This document shows positions 9,198-17,748 of a stretch of 64,000 bases of DNA, piece after piece (the first letter of the stretch is position 1; every line of letters starts with the position of its first letter). The notes beneath the pieces are model-generated. The model was not told where the DNA came from. It did no database searches and was given only the letters and a program-made list of their open reading frames with translations. A program made the position numbers and the translations under genes. The stretch spans positions 1 to 64,000 of the forward strand of contig JAJFFY010000024.1 in assembly GCA_021776415.1 (NCBI GenBank), written 5' to 3'. The stretch is from Hyphococcus sp. Lineage in GTDB: Bacteria; Pseudomonadota; Alphaproteobacteria; Caulobacterales; Parvularculaceae.

Positions 9198-10097
9198 ATG
9201 ACAACACCGCTGTCGCAAAAAACTCGTGAAATCTACAACAACCACATGGATTCAACGATCTGGAACGACTTTCCGTTTCGCGACGACGATATCGTCATTG
9301 CGACATGGGCGAAGTCCGGCACCACATGGATGCAGCAGATCGTCTCGCAACTGATCTTTAAAGGCGAGGAGGGGTTGAACGTCTCGGAGATGTCGCCCTG
9401 GCTCGATCTGCGCTTGCCGCCGGCGCCGGTCAAGCTTGAAGCGCTGGAAGCGCAGACCCATCGGCGGTTTATCAAAACTCATCTGCCGGTTGATGCGCTG
9501 GTTTTTAATCCTGCGGTCAAATACCTTTATATCGCTCGTGACGGGCGCGACGCGGTTTGGAGCATGCACAACCATCAAATCAATATGACGCCGGAAATGA
9601 TGGAAGCGCTCAATACCGCGCCAAATCTCGTTGGACCGCCGCTGGCGCCGCCGCCCGAAGACCCGCGCACGTTTTTTCTCGAATGGCTTAACGAGGACGG
9701 CTTTCCGGTTTGGTCGCTATGGGAAAATATCCGCACGTGGTGGGCGGTTCGCGATCTGCCCAATGTCATGCTCATCCATTTCAACGATCTGAAAGCCGAC
9801 ATGCCGGGCGAAATGCGCCGCATCGCCAAGTTTTTGGAAATTGATGTCGCAGAAGATGCGTGGCCGGCAATTATCGAGCATTGCAGTTTTGACTATATGA
9901 AGGCCCACGCCGATAAAGTTGTCCCGCTTGGCGGGCAGCCATGGAAGGGCGGCGCGAAGACATTCATCAACAAGGGCTCAAACGGGCGCTGGCGCGAGAA
10001 GCTGACGGCGGAAGATAGCGCGGCCTATGAGGCGCGAGCGCTTAAAGAGCTGGGTGCGGAATGTGTGCGGTGGCTTGAAAGCGGTGAGAGGGTTTGA
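9198..10097 (+). CDS. sulfotransferase domain protein
   Basis: The 299-residue product belongs to the cytosolic PAPS-dependent sulfotransferase fold. The 5'-phosphosulfate loop is visible as TWAKSGTTWMQQI near residue 37. The 3'-phosphate-binding motif is YIARDGRDAVWSMHNH near residue 115, and a GxxGxWR-like C-terminal segment reads NKGSNGRWREKL. It would move a sulfuryl group from PAPS to a hydroxyl or amine of a small molecule; the acceptor is unknown. The ATG at 9198 is favoured by an AAGGGG ribosome site, although the frame opens at 9144. Its stop lies 10 bases from the stop of the convergent ATPase gene. Confidence 0.88.
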   Translation: MTTPLSQKTREIYNNHMDSTIWNDFPFRDDDIVIATWAKSGTTWMQQIVSQLIFKGEEGLNVSEMSPWLDLRLPPAPVKLEALEAQTHRRFIKTHLPVDALVFNPAVKYLYIARDGRDAVWSMHNHQINMTPEMMEALNTAPNLVGPPLAPPPEDPRTFFLEWLNEDGFPVWSLWENIRTWWAVRDLPNVMLIHFNDLKADMPGEMRRIAKFLEIDVAEDAWPAIIEHCSFDYMKAHADKVVPLGGQPWKGGAKTFINKGSNGRWREKLTAEDSAAYEARALKELGAECVRWLESGERV

Positions 10098-10107
10098 CTC
10101 CCAGCCA

Positions 10108-10950
10108 TTAGCCTTGCGCCTTCACCGCTTCATCGACCTGCGCCAGGAACGCGTCGGGCGTATTGGCCAGTTCGGCCTTGTCGGCGGGGATCGTCACGCC
10201 CCAGTTTTTTGCGATCGTCTGGTAGCGCGGCGCACGCCATTTGATCAGCTTTGCAAAACCCCAGCGGATGAAATCATCCGGGTCCACTTTATTTTCCGGC
10301 AGGCCCGTCTTGTTTAAATAGTCGGCCCAGACCTGTTTCAAAAAGCCTTCATTGTAATACATCGGCTTGGGCGTCTTATCGAAGCGGCTTTTCAGCGCCT
10401 CGTTGTGCGCGTCGTCGCCAGCGAGATAGACCAACAGGCAGGTCTGCGACAATGCCTTCAACACCGGATCGTCCGCGTCGTCCGGGTTGACGATTTCGCA
10501 GATCGAGCCGCCGGTGTCGCAGATAAAGTGCTCATAGCCGTAAATCGCGCGCGCCTTTTCGACAAACGACGCGGTGTCGCCAAGTGCGCGGATTTCTGCG
10601 TCGCGGTGCTGGCGCTGGCGGCGCAGATATTCCGCAAAAGCGATGCCGCCTTTGGCCGGATCGCCGGGCTTGCCGAGATAGGTCGATAGGGGCTCGAGAT
10701 TGTCGAAGGTGATGTTGGGCGAGATGTAAATTGAATCGGAAAGCAGAAGCTCGCGCAACAGCGGAACTTTGCTCGCCTCGCGTTTGAAATTATCGACGAT
10801 CGCCTCGCCCATATAACGCGTGCCGATGCGGTAATCGACGGAGTAATGAAACCAGTTAGCTTGGTCGCGCAGCATCGAGGCGATGCGGGTCTTGCCGACG
10901 CCCGACATGCCGAGAATCGCGATGGGCGCCCCTTGCCTGTACTCAATCAT
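10108..10950 (-). CDS. P-loop ATPase of unknown role
   Basis: This 280-residue protein begins with a Walker A motif, IAILGMSGVGKTRIASML, at residues 10-27. HFICDTGGSICEIV near residue 155 could serve as a Walker B or switch-like region. The rest is soluble, with conserved-looking segments such as YSVDYRIGTRYMGEAI. The overall pattern suggests a small nucleoside or protein kinase-like P-loop protein rather than a AAA+ or ABC ATPase. I do not recognise a named family. It is monocistronic and convergent with the sulfotransferase gene. Confidence 0.75.
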   Translation of the reverse strand: MIEYRQGAPIAILGMSGVGKTRIASMLRDQANWFHYSVDYRIGTRYMGEAIVDNFKREASKVPLLRELLLSDSIYISPNITFDNLEPLSTYLGKPGDPAKGGIAFAEYLRRQRQHRDAEIRALGDTASFVEKARAIYGYEHFICDTGGSICEIVNPDDADDPVLKALSQTCLLVYLAGDDAHNEALKSRFDKTPKPMYYNEGFLKQVWADYLNKTGLPENKVDPDDFIRWGFAKLIKWRAPRYQTIAKNWGVTIPADKAELANTPDAFLAQVDEAVKAQG

Positions 10951-11106
10951 CCGTCATGCTCGCATTTGGCCATTGGTGATTTAACCGCAAACCGAACCTA
11001 TAGCAAAATGCATTAAAAATGAATTGTTGTATTTTGCTATAGTCTATTTGTGGTCGCATCGCGCGCGAAGGCGCGCAAATTATAATTTGACCGCCTTCGC
11101 GGTCGC

Positions 11107-11144
11107 GACGCGAAAACCGGTTCCCACTTTTCGCTCGATGCTCT
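11107..11144. repeat. dispersed alphaproteobacterial-type GAAAACCGGTT element
   Basis: The segment GACGCGAAAACCGGTTCCCA followed by CTTTTCGCTCGATGCTCT strongly resembles a short element found in many copies between genes of Rhizobiales and related bacteria. Only this copy is present in the window, so the assignment rests on recall of that pattern. It lies between the divergently placed ATPase promoter and the 3' end of prfC. Confidence 0.4.
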
Positions 11145-11190
11145 GGCGCCAAGTCATTAACGCGGTGATGGCGGCGCGAATGTTTTCTGT

Positions 11191-12771
11191 TTATGTCCGC
11201 TCGCGGGTTTTCAGGAACTTAACGCGTGGGTTTTTTTCTTCCGCATAACCAGCTTCCCATTGCGAACGGGCGAGATAAACCGGCGCGCCATAGCGGTCAT
11301 GCGCGACAGCGCCCTGGTTCTTAGCGACAAAATTCTGGACGTCGGCGTCATTCTCGCCGCCAAGCCAGCGCACCGTGTCATAGCCGCAAGGCTCCATCGT
11401 CGCCGCCACGCCATATTCCGCGATGAGCCGCGCCTCGATCACATCAAGCTGCAGCGAGCCGACAACGCCGACATAAAAATCGGCGCCGAGAACCGGAGTG
11501 AACACCTGGCTGGCGCCTTCTTCGGCCAGCGCAATCATCGCCCGCTTCATCTGTTTTGACTTCATCGGATCATCAAGCCGCACCCGGCGGATAATCTCCG
11601 GAGCAAAGTCCGGCAGCCCGGTATATTTAAGCCCGTCGCGCTCGCTCAACGTATCGCCGACGCCGAGCGCGCCATGATTGGGAATGCCGACAATATCGCC
11701 GGCAACCGCTTCTTCCGCAAGCTGACGGTCCTGGGCCATAAAAAAGATCGGCGCATTGATGGCGAGCGCTTTGCCGGTGCGGGTGACTTTCAGCTTCATG
11801 CCGCGCTTGAACCGGCCGGAACATATTCGCACAAAGGCGATGCGGTCGCGGTGGTTGGGGTCCATATTCGCCTGGACCTTAAACACAAAGCCCGAAACGG
11901 CGTCGTCATCAGGCGAGATTTCTTCCGCGCCGGCCTGTTGCGGTCCCGGCGGCGGCGCGAATTTGCCGATGTCGCGCAATAATTCGGCGACGGTGAACTC
12001 CTTCAGCGCCGAGCCGAAATAAACCGGCGTTAGCGTGCCCTCGCGGAATGCTTTCAGATCAAATGGCGTATAGCCCTCGCGGGCCAGTTCCATCTCCTCG
12101 CGCGCTTCTGCGGCGACATCCGCGCCGATCAATTCGTCAAGACGCGGATCATCGACGCTATCAAGTTCGATGGTCTTTCCAAATGCGCCGCTGACATCGT
12201 CATCCGCCGGCAACAGCACGTGATCATGGGCCAGGTCATAACAGCCCTTAAACTGCCCGCCCGTCCCCAGCGGCCAGACCTGCGGCGATACGTCGAGCGC
12301 CAATTGATCGGCAATCTCGTCGAGAAGCTCAAACAGATCGCGGCCTTCACGGTCGACCTTGTTGATATAGGTGATGATCGGGATATCGCGCAGGCGGCAG
12401 ACTTCAAACAGTTTTCGCGTTTGTGTCTCAATGCCCTTGGCCGCATCGATCACCATAATCGCCGAGTCGACTGCGGTGAGCGTGCGATAGGTGTCCTCGG
12501 AGAAATCTTCGTGGCCCGGCGTGTCGAGCAGGTTAAAGAGCACGCCGTCATGTTCAAAGGTCATCGCCGAGGTCGTCACCGAGATGCCGCGCTTTTGTTC
12601 AATCGCCAGCCAGTCGGACCGCGCGCGGCGTCGGTCGCCCTTGGCTTTGACCTCGCCGGCAAGCCGGATCGCGCCCGAGGCAAGCAACAGCTTCTCGGTC
12701 AGCGTGGTTTTGCCGGCGTCGGGATGCGAGATAATCGCGAAGGTGCGGCGATTGAGATAAGCGTCAGTCAT
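11191..12771 (-). CDS. prfC: peptide chain release factor 3
   Basis: RF3 is the translational GTPase that removes RF1 and RF2 from the ribosome after peptide release. The 526-residue product is close to E. coli RF3 (529). The G1 motif SHPDAGKTT is at residues 15-23, followed by the G2 region RGISVTTS, G3 DTPGHEDFSEDTYRTL and G4 NKVD. Beta-barrel and C-terminal domains follow (RFKRGMKLK, VGVVGSLQLDVIEARL). The frame is open upstream to 12975; the ATG at 12771 matches the family start, while 12801 is a possible alternative. It is monocistronic and divergent from the YeiH-like gene. Confidence 0.95.
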   Translation of the reverse strand: MTDAYLNRRTFAIISHPDAGKTTLTEKLLLASGAIRLAGEVKAKGDRRRARSDWLAIEQKRGISVTTSAMTFEHDGVLFNLLDTPGHEDFSEDTYRTLTAVDSAIMVIDAAKGIETQTRKLFEVCRLRDIPIITYINKVDREGRDLFELLDEIADQLALDVSPQVWPLGTGGQFKGCYDLAHDHVLLPADDDVSGAFGKTIELDSVDDPRLDELIGADVAAEAREEMELAREGYTPFDLKAFREGTLTPVYFGSALKEFTVAELLRDIGKFAPPPGPQQAGAEEISPDDDAVSGFVFKVQANMDPNHRDRIAFVRICSGRFKRGMKLKVTRTGKALAINAPIFFMAQDRQLAEEAVAGDIVGIPNHGALGVGDTLSERDGLKYTGLPDFAPEIIRRVRLDDPMKSKQMKRAMIALAEEGASQVFTPVLGADFYVGVVGSLQLDVIEARLIAEYGVAATMEPCGYDTVRWLGGENDADVQNFVAKNQGAVAHDRYGAPVYLARSQWEAGYAEEKNPRVKFLKTRERT

Positions 12772-12983
12772 ATGGGATTTCAGGTGGCTTGGCGCGCTCA
12801 TCGGGCGCCGGGCGCCTCGCGTCAAGCAAATTGAGGGCCGAGCGGCGGTTGAGCAGGTCTTACACGTCTTCCCACAGGCCCATGGCGGGGGGGTGAGAGG
12901 CTCGGCGCCAGAGCCGCCAGGCTCGCCAATTGCCCCGCGGTCCTTGCGGGCTTGCTGCGCTTTACAAATTGCCACAAAGGGTC

Positions 12984-14048
12984 ATGAACGGGTCCGATAA
13001 ATGGCGACCGCCCGGCGATGAAATTGCCGCCATTAGGGAATTAGAGATGAGCCTGGCACAGTCAGCGACGATGTTGCGCACACGCGCCGGTGCGCTTGCA
13101 CCGGGCATTTTGATGGCGTTCACGATTGCTGCGGCGGCGCGATTTATTTCCGAGCATTACGGCGCGCCGGCAATGTTGTTTGCTTTGCTGCTTGGCATGG
13201 CGTTCAATTTTCTTGCGACAGACGGCAAATGCGTTAGCGGTATTCAGCTTGCATCATCGCAACTGTTAAAAATCGGCGTTGCGTTTTTGGGCGTGCGCGT
13301 CACTCTTGATCAGATTTCAAGCCTCGGGCCGGTTCTTGTTTTAATCATTCCTGTATTGATTATTTTTACAATTGGCGTCGGGCTGTTGTTTTCAAAACTC
13401 TTCAACCGCTCGGTCTCTTTCGGCCTGTTGACCGGCGGCGCGGTCGCCATTTGCGGGGCGTCGGCGGCGTTGGCGATTGCTTCTGTCTTGCCGAAATCAG
13501 AGACCAGCCAGCGCGATACATTATTTACCGTCGTTGCAGTAACGTCGCTGTCAACGATGGCGATGATCATCTATCCGATTTTGTTCTCAAGCCTCGGATT
13601 TTCCGACACCCAGATCGGCGTTCTTATCGGCGCGACCATTCACGATGTGGCGCAAGTGGTTGGCGCCGGCTATGCGGTATCGGAACTGGCTGGCGACACG
13701 GCGACCTATGTGAAGCTTTTGCGGGTCGCCTGCCTGCCAATCGTTATCTTGTTGCTGGCGGCGTTTCTTCGGCGCGGCGCGGCGGACGGCGCCAAAATGC
13801 CTTTTCCTTGGTTCGCGGTCGCGTTTGCGGCAATCCTCCTCGCCAACAGCTTTGGCCTGATCCCGTCTTTTGCGGCGGACTTTATGGACTGGTCCTCGCG
13901 ATGGCTGCTTCTGGGCGCGATTTCGGCGTTGGGGATGAAAACGTCGCTGAAGGAGATGTTTGATCTCGGCGCCTTGCATATCGGCGTCGTTGTCGCCGAA
14001 ACGGTTTTTCTCTGCGCCGCGGCGATTGCTGCGATCAGTTTTATCTAA
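12984..14048 (+). CDS. YeiH-family putative sulfate exporter
   Basis: This integral membrane protein of about 354 residues has roughly ten hydrophobic segments, with the family signatures QLLKIGVAFLGVRVTLDQI, GGAVAICGASAALAIASVLP and GATIHDVAQVVGAGYAVS. The family (YeiH/YadS type) is annotated as a sulfate exporter, though biochemical support is thin. The CGASAA half-loop and the HDVAQV loop resemble paired re-entrant regions. The ATG at 12984 has an AAGGG just upstream; ATG 13047 is an alternative that would shorten the non-membrane N-terminus. It stands alone. Confidence 0.85.
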   Translation: MNGSDKWRPPGDEIAAIRELEMSLAQSATMLRTRAGALAPGILMAFTIAAAARFISEHYGAPAMLFALLLGMAFNFLATDGKCVSGIQLASSQLLKIGVAFLGVRVTLDQISSLGPVLVLIIPVLIIFTIGVGLLFSKLFNRSVSFGLLTGGAVAICGASAALAIASVLPKSETSQRDTLFTVVAVTSLSTMAMIIYPILFSSLGFSDTQIGVLIGATIHDVAQVVGAGYAVSELAGDTATYVKLLRVACLPIVILLLAAFLRRGAADGAKMPFPWFAVAFAAILLANSFGLIPSFAADFMDWSSRWLLLGAISALGMKTSLKEMFDLGALHIGVVVAETVFLCAAAIAAISFI

Positions 14049-14102
14049 AGTCGTGCTCCCCGGGATTGGTTATGGGAGGCAGGCTGGCCGTAGTGTCGCA
14101 TG

Positions 14103-14131
14103 TTGTAAATGGTTGCATCTGCATCTAAATT
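14103..14131 (+). promoter_or_regulatory. promoter with GTTGCA-type operator (site a)
   Basis: A candidate -35 TTGTAA (14103-14108) and -10 TAAATT (14126-14131) are spaced by 17 bases, and the imperfect palindrome GTTGCATCTGCATC (14112-14125) fills the spacer. The block around it closely matches that at 25767-25786. A repressor bound here would block RNA polymerase at the OsmC-like gene. Confidence 0.55.
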
Positions 14132-14170
14132 ATGCTACGCTGGCTGCAGCAACCCCAAAGGAGCGTCGAT

Positions 14171-15352
14171 TTGTCCCCATCTATTGAGAGTTTAGCTGCT
14201 CCACTTGCCTATAAAGCGTCCTTTGACGGCGACGCGCCGGCGGATCTTTCGGAAGACGACGAGGCGTTCATCGTCGTCAAATCCCGCTCGCTTGAGGGCA
14301 TGCAGAAGGAAGCGCTTGTCCACACCGGTGCGATCGGCGCGGATGGCGCAACATGGCGACTGACCTGCGACGAGGGGCCCTACCTCAACGGCACGGATCT
14401 GGCGCCGTTCCCGTTGGCGTTTTTCACCACCGGCATGGTGATGTCGTTCGCATCGAACCTGCGGGCGATTGCCCTGAGCCAGGGTGTTGCGCTCGAAAAC
14501 CTCACCCTCACGCTCGACAATTTCTATACCATGGAGGGATCGGCGCTGCGCGGGACCATGACCGGCGGCGCGTTGCCGGCGGAGCTGCATGTCAGCGCCG
14601 ACGGGATTGATGCTGCTGACCTAAGAGCTTTTGCTGAAGCCGCCATACGCTGGTCGCCGGCATCGGCGTTTCTGGGCAAGGAATTAGTCAGCGAATTTTC
14701 TACGCATTTAAATGGCGATCTGGCGCCGGTCGATGGCGTCAAGCCGACGATGGCGGATATTCTGCCGGCCCCGGGAGGCGACTTCGATCTTATTGCGCCC
14801 ATCACCGGCGAGGTCGACGGCATACCCATATTGAGCAAAGTGTCTGCGGCGGAACAACTTTTCGATGTTGAAGGCGGTGTCGGCAGCAGTTTGAAGTCCG
14901 AGCAGAAGCGCATTTTACATGTGCGCGGGGTGTTGAAAATCACTGAAAACGGGCTTTTTGATGTGCGTATCCAGCTGTTCAAACCGATCGGCAGCGTGTT
15001 TCAGTTTTACGGCGACGACCCGGTCCATCGCGGCGGGCAGGGGCGCGCGCCAAGCGGCCTCGACTATCTGTCCGCCGGGGTTGCTTTTTGCTTTATGACC
15101 CAGCTTGGGCGCTATGCGCAGATCGTCAAACAAGACTTGCAGTCTTATCAGCTCATTCAACTGACCCGGTTTCGCGCGCACGCGCCGTCGCTGGAAGCCG
15201 GCGAGGCGGAGGCGTTCCCGGTTGTCACCCATGTCTATCTAACGTCAGGGGAAGATCTCGCGCACAATCAAAAACTAGTTCAGATGGGCGAGCAGACATG
15301 TTTTCTGCACGCCGCATTGAGAGCGAGCAATCCGATTGTTGTGAGCGTATAA
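14171..15352 (+). CDS. tandem OsmC-like protein with one cysteine-bearing half
   Basis: The 393-residue protein appears to be two OsmC-fold units in one chain. OsmC/Ohr proteins are thiol peroxidases using two cysteines. The first unit (about 1-185) has the helix block APFPLAFFTTGMVMSFASNL and the later AIRWSPASAF, with both cysteine positions replaced. The second unit (about 205-393) has GLDYLSAGVAFCFMTQLGRY (Cys307) and QMGEQTCFLHAAL (Cys377), matching peroxidatic and resolving cysteines. I choose a TTG start at 14171 because an AAAGGAG ribosome site sits seven bases before it. The upstream operator links it to the catabolic regulon. Peroxidase activity is inferred. Confidence 0.75.
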   Translation: MSPSIESLAAPLAYKASFDGDAPADLSEDDEAFIVVKSRSLEGMQKEALVHTGAIGADGATWRLTCDEGPYLNGTDLAPFPLAFFTTGMVMSFASNLRAIALSQGVALENLTLTLDNFYTMEGSALRGTMTGGALPAELHVSADGIDAADLRAFAEAAIRWSPASAFLGKELVSEFSTHLNGDLAPVDGVKPTMADILPAPGGDFDLIAPITGEVDGIPILSKVSAAEQLFDVEGGVGSSLKSEQKRILHVRGVLKITENGLFDVRIQLFKPIGSVFQFYGDDPVHRGGQGRAPSGLDYLSAGVAFCFMTQLGRYAQIVKQDLQSYQLIQLTRFRAHAPSLEAGEAEAFPVVTHVYLTSGEDLAHNQKLVQMGEQTCFLHAALRASNPIVVSV

Positions 15353-15375
15353 AAATTTGTCAGCTAACGTCGCAG

Positions 15376-15906
15376 CTATTTTTCGGAGAGCAACGCATTG
15401 TTGCGTTCTTCGGATTCAAGCCAGTCAACCTGCGTCTTCAGCTTTTCTATGATCGCAAAAAACAGCGTGCGCTCTTGCGCGGTTAACGCCGATTCCAGCA
15501 CCTTGGCGCGCATCTTGGCGATCGGAACAATCCGGTCGTGCAATTTCACGCCCGATGCGGTCAGCCGCACCAATTGTTTGCGCCCGTCATTTTCGTCGGG
15601 CAGACGTTCCACATGACCGTTAGCCTCAAGCGTGTTGATCGCCCGGCTGACGGTGGCCTTATCAAACGCGGCCGGGCCAACCATCGCCGCGGCGCTGACC
15701 GGTCCCTGGTCGCCGAGGATGGCGAGAACCCGCCACTCGCGCACGCCAAGGTCAAAGTGGCGCTGAAAGGTTCGCGACGCGCCAATCGACAACATCCGCG
15801 CGACTTCGCTCAACAAGAACGGCATGTGATGGGCAAGGTCGAGCGGCTCGCTTACCGGGTGGGGCGCGGTAGCTGCGGACGGCGATTTGGCGGGTTTTTT
15901 TGTCAA
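15376..15906 (-). CDS. MarR family transcriptional regulator
   Basis: The 176-residue protein has a MarR winged-helix domain. The recognition region AAMVGPAAFDKATVSRAINT is followed by the wing ERLPDENDGRKQLVRLTASG, where the DxR signature sits. MarR dimers bind palindromes and release them on binding aromatic acids or related ligands. A 25-residue polar, Pro/Ala-rich N-terminal tail precedes the dimerisation helix. The gene is divergent from the dctP TRAP operon and convergent with the OsmC-like gene. Its upstream region has a 24-base tandem repeat and an ACATAGTTG inverted repeat, consistent with autoregulation and control of the TRAP genes. Confidence 0.9.
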   Translation of the reverse strand: MTKKPAKSPSAATAPHPVSEPLDLAHHMPFLLSEVARMLSIGASRTFQRHFDLGVREWRVLAILGDQGPVSAAAMVGPAAFDKATVSRAINTLEANGHVERLPDENDGRKQLVRLTASGVKLHDRIVPIAKMRAKVLESALTAQERTLFFAIIEKLKTQVDWLESEERNNALLSEK

Positions 15907-15932
15907 CGCAATTCCCGAGTTTAAAGTTGCCG

Positions 15933-15980
15933 ATCAATAGCGGCGACAACCAACATATCAATAGCGGCGACAACCAACAT
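15933..15980. repeat. two exact tandem copies of a 24-base unit
   Basis: The unit starting ATCAATAGCGGCGACAACCA and ending ACAT occurs at 15933-15956 and again, directly adjoining, at 15957-15980. It lies just upstream of the MarR start codon, inside its probable leader. Such an exact duplication is recent or slippage-prone and changes the distance between operator and gene. Confidence 0.9.
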
Positions 15981-16018
15981 AGTTGCCGGTGAGCACGCTC
16001 TAACCATGTCAACTATGT
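15977..16018. promoter_or_regulatory. inverted repeat, probable MarR operator
   Basis: ACATAGTTG (15977-15985) and CAACTATGT (16010-16018) form a perfect nine-base inverted repeat with 24 bases between the arms. It lies in the divergent region between the MarR gene and dctP. The TAGTTG core recurs in the operator of the second MarR gene at 21005-21023. Confidence 0.5.
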
Positions 16019-16100
16019 CAGCGCAAGCGCACAATATGGTATAGCGTCGCTAACACGCCAGTAGATATTGTCGGTGGGCGGGTTTTGAAATTCGAAACTA

Positions 16101-16114
16101 GTTGCAGTTACAAG
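16101..16114. promoter_or_regulatory. GTTGCA-type operator (site d) before the TRAP operon
   Basis: TAGTTGCAGTTACAAGCA (16099-16116) contains the half-site GTTGCA and a degenerate right half. It closely matches the sequence at 33543-33560 before the TonB-dependent receptor. It lies 60 bases upstream of the dctP start. Confidence 0.5.
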
Positions 16115-16173
16115 CATTTTTGCCATAGGGTCGTCCTCTGGCCCAAACCCGCAGCAAAACCAGGACAGGCGAT

Positions 16174-17223
16174 TTGAAAGAGACATTTTCACCGATAAAA
16201 GCGCTGTTTACCGCCCTGGTTTTGGTTTTTATCATGCCTGGCGCCGGGCGTGGGGAGAGCTTGCGGTTTGGCGTCACCGTGCCGGCAAGAACGGTGACGG
16301 TGCGCGCGGCGATGCAGCCCTGGGCCGATGAGGTGACCGCGGCGTCCGATGGCGCGCTCAATATCAAGCTGTATCCCGGCGGCTCGCTCGGCCGCAGCGG
16401 CAAGCTGCAATATTGGATGTTGAAGCAGGGCATTCTCGACATCACCTGGATGTTGCCGAGCAATACGCCGAACATGTTTCCGAATACGGATTTTTTTGAA
16501 ATTCCTCTCAAAACGTCCGATCCCATGGAAATGTCGCTGGCGTTCTGGCGGCTTTATGAGCGCGGCTATCTGAAGGGTTTTGACGATATTAAGCCGTTGG
16601 CGCTTTACGTGTCGCCGCCTTACCGGTTTCATCTTCGCTTCCCTTATGAAGATAACAGCTCACTCAAAGGGCGAAAGATCAGAGCCGTCACCTATTTACA
16701 GGCGCGGATGCTGGAAGAGGCGGGCGCAACGCCGGTCGGCGGCATCACCACGACCCAGGTTGCTGAAAGCCTCAGCCGCGGGCTGATCGACGGCGCCCTG
16801 TTCAGCTGGCATGGCGTCAAACCGGTGGGCATTATGCGCGCGACGGATGTGCATGTGGATCAGGCGATTACTTTTGCGCCGGCGATCATTGCCATGAACC
16901 GCGATGTCTATGAGGCGTTGTCGCCCAAGGCGCGCGCGGCGATTGACGCGCTTAGCGGCGAGCCGTTGATCCGGCGTATGGTCAACGCCATGAACAGCGC
17001 GGCCGTAGCGGCCATGGACGAGGCGCGGCGCGATCCGGCGCGCCAGTTTGTCGAAGCCGATAGCGAAGAAGCGGCCTTGTGGCGCGAGCGATTTACCGCC
17101 GCCGCCGAGGACTGGCGCGCCCGCAGCCCCGACCATGATGTTTTAATTGAGCGGTTTGACGAAATTCTGGCTGAGATTCGCGCAGAGGCGGATGCGGCGC
17201 CGGCGTCGGGCGGTTCGCGCTGA
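16174..17223 (+). CDS. TRAP transporter solute-binding protein (DctP)
   Basis: This periplasmic binding protein of 349 residues has a signal peptide (hydrophobic about 9-23, cleavage near GRGES). TRAP family motifs include the N-terminal strand LRFGVTVPA, the block LYPGGSLGRSGKLQYWMLKQ, and the ligand-contact region with the conserved arginine in LKGRKIRAVTYLQARMLEEA. TRAP systems take up organic acids, often carboxylates, using a sodium gradient. The start codon is TTG, preceded by AGGACAGG. It heads a three-gene operon with dctQ and dctM and is divergent from a MarR regulator. An aromatic or alpha-keto acid ligand is suggested by the neighbourhood, not by the sequence. Confidence 0.92.
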   Translation: MKETFSPIKALFTALVLVFIMPGAGRGESLRFGVTVPARTVTVRAAMQPWADEVTAASDGALNIKLYPGGSLGRSGKLQYWMLKQGILDITWMLPSNTPNMFPNTDFFEIPLKTSDPMEMSLAFWRLYERGYLKGFDDIKPLALYVSPPYRFHLRFPYEDNSSLKGRKIRAVTYLQARMLEEAGATPVGGITTTQVAESLSRGLIDGALFSWHGVKPVGIMRATDVHVDQAITFAPAIIAMNRDVYEALSPKARAAIDALSGEPLIRRMVNAMNSAAVAAMDEARRDPARQFVEADSEEAALWRERFTAAAEDWRARSPDHDVLIERFDEILAEIRAEADAAPASGGSR

Positions 17224-17744
17224 TGGTTTTGACGATTGAAACAATTGAAAGCGCGATCCGGCGCGCCTCGATCATGATCGCCAGGCTCGGCGTCGCCCTT
17301 CTCTTACTGCAAGCATTTCTGATCGTTGCCGACGGCCTCGCGCGATGGTGGTTTTCAAAACCGATCCATGGCCTTGAAGATATTTCCGGATTGATGATTT
17401 CAATCATTGTCGCCAGTCTTTTTCCGGCGATCCTGATTGGGCGGCAAAATATTCGCGTGACCATGTTCGGGCGGTTTTTAAATCCAAAAGCTGCCGCATG
17501 GCTGGATGTCTTCGGACATTTTATCTTGCTGACCTTCATCGTCATTATCGCATGGCAATTCACCCTCTATGCGGTGGAGACGCAGGCGCAGACAACGTTG
17601 ATCCTGCGTCTGCCAACGGCGCCGACGATGTGGCTTACGGCTGCCATCCTTGTCGCCTGCGCGCCGATTCAGGGGTTTGTTCTGTTCACGGAAATTATGA
17701 AAATCTTTAAGCCGCAAACGCCCCAACAACCAACGCAGGCCTGA
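17223..17744 (+). CDS. TRAP transporter small permease (DctQ)
   Basis: The 173-residue membrane protein has four predicted transmembrane helices, the usual topology of DctQ. Typical features are the first helix with LLLQAFLIVADGLARWWFSK, followed by the charged GLEDISGLMISIIVASLFPA helix and the GRQNIRVTMFGRFL loop. It binds DctM to form the membrane unit. Its ATG overlaps the dctP stop codon by one base (TGATG), so translation is probably coupled. Confidence 0.9.
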   Translation: MVLTIETIESAIRRASIMIARLGVALLLLQAFLIVADGLARWWFSKPIHGLEDISGLMISIIVASLFPAILIGRQNIRVTMFGRFLNPKAAAWLDVFGHFILLTFIVIIAWQFTLYAVETQAQTTLILRLPTAPTMWLTAAILVACAPIQGFVLFTEIMKIFKPQTPQQPTQA

Positions 17745-17748
17745 TCTG

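Noticed and set aside
15752-16012. Minus-strand frame overlapping the MarR start
   Set aside because: Its repetitive residues come from the 24-base tandem repeat in the promoter, and it overlaps the MarR gene in another frame.
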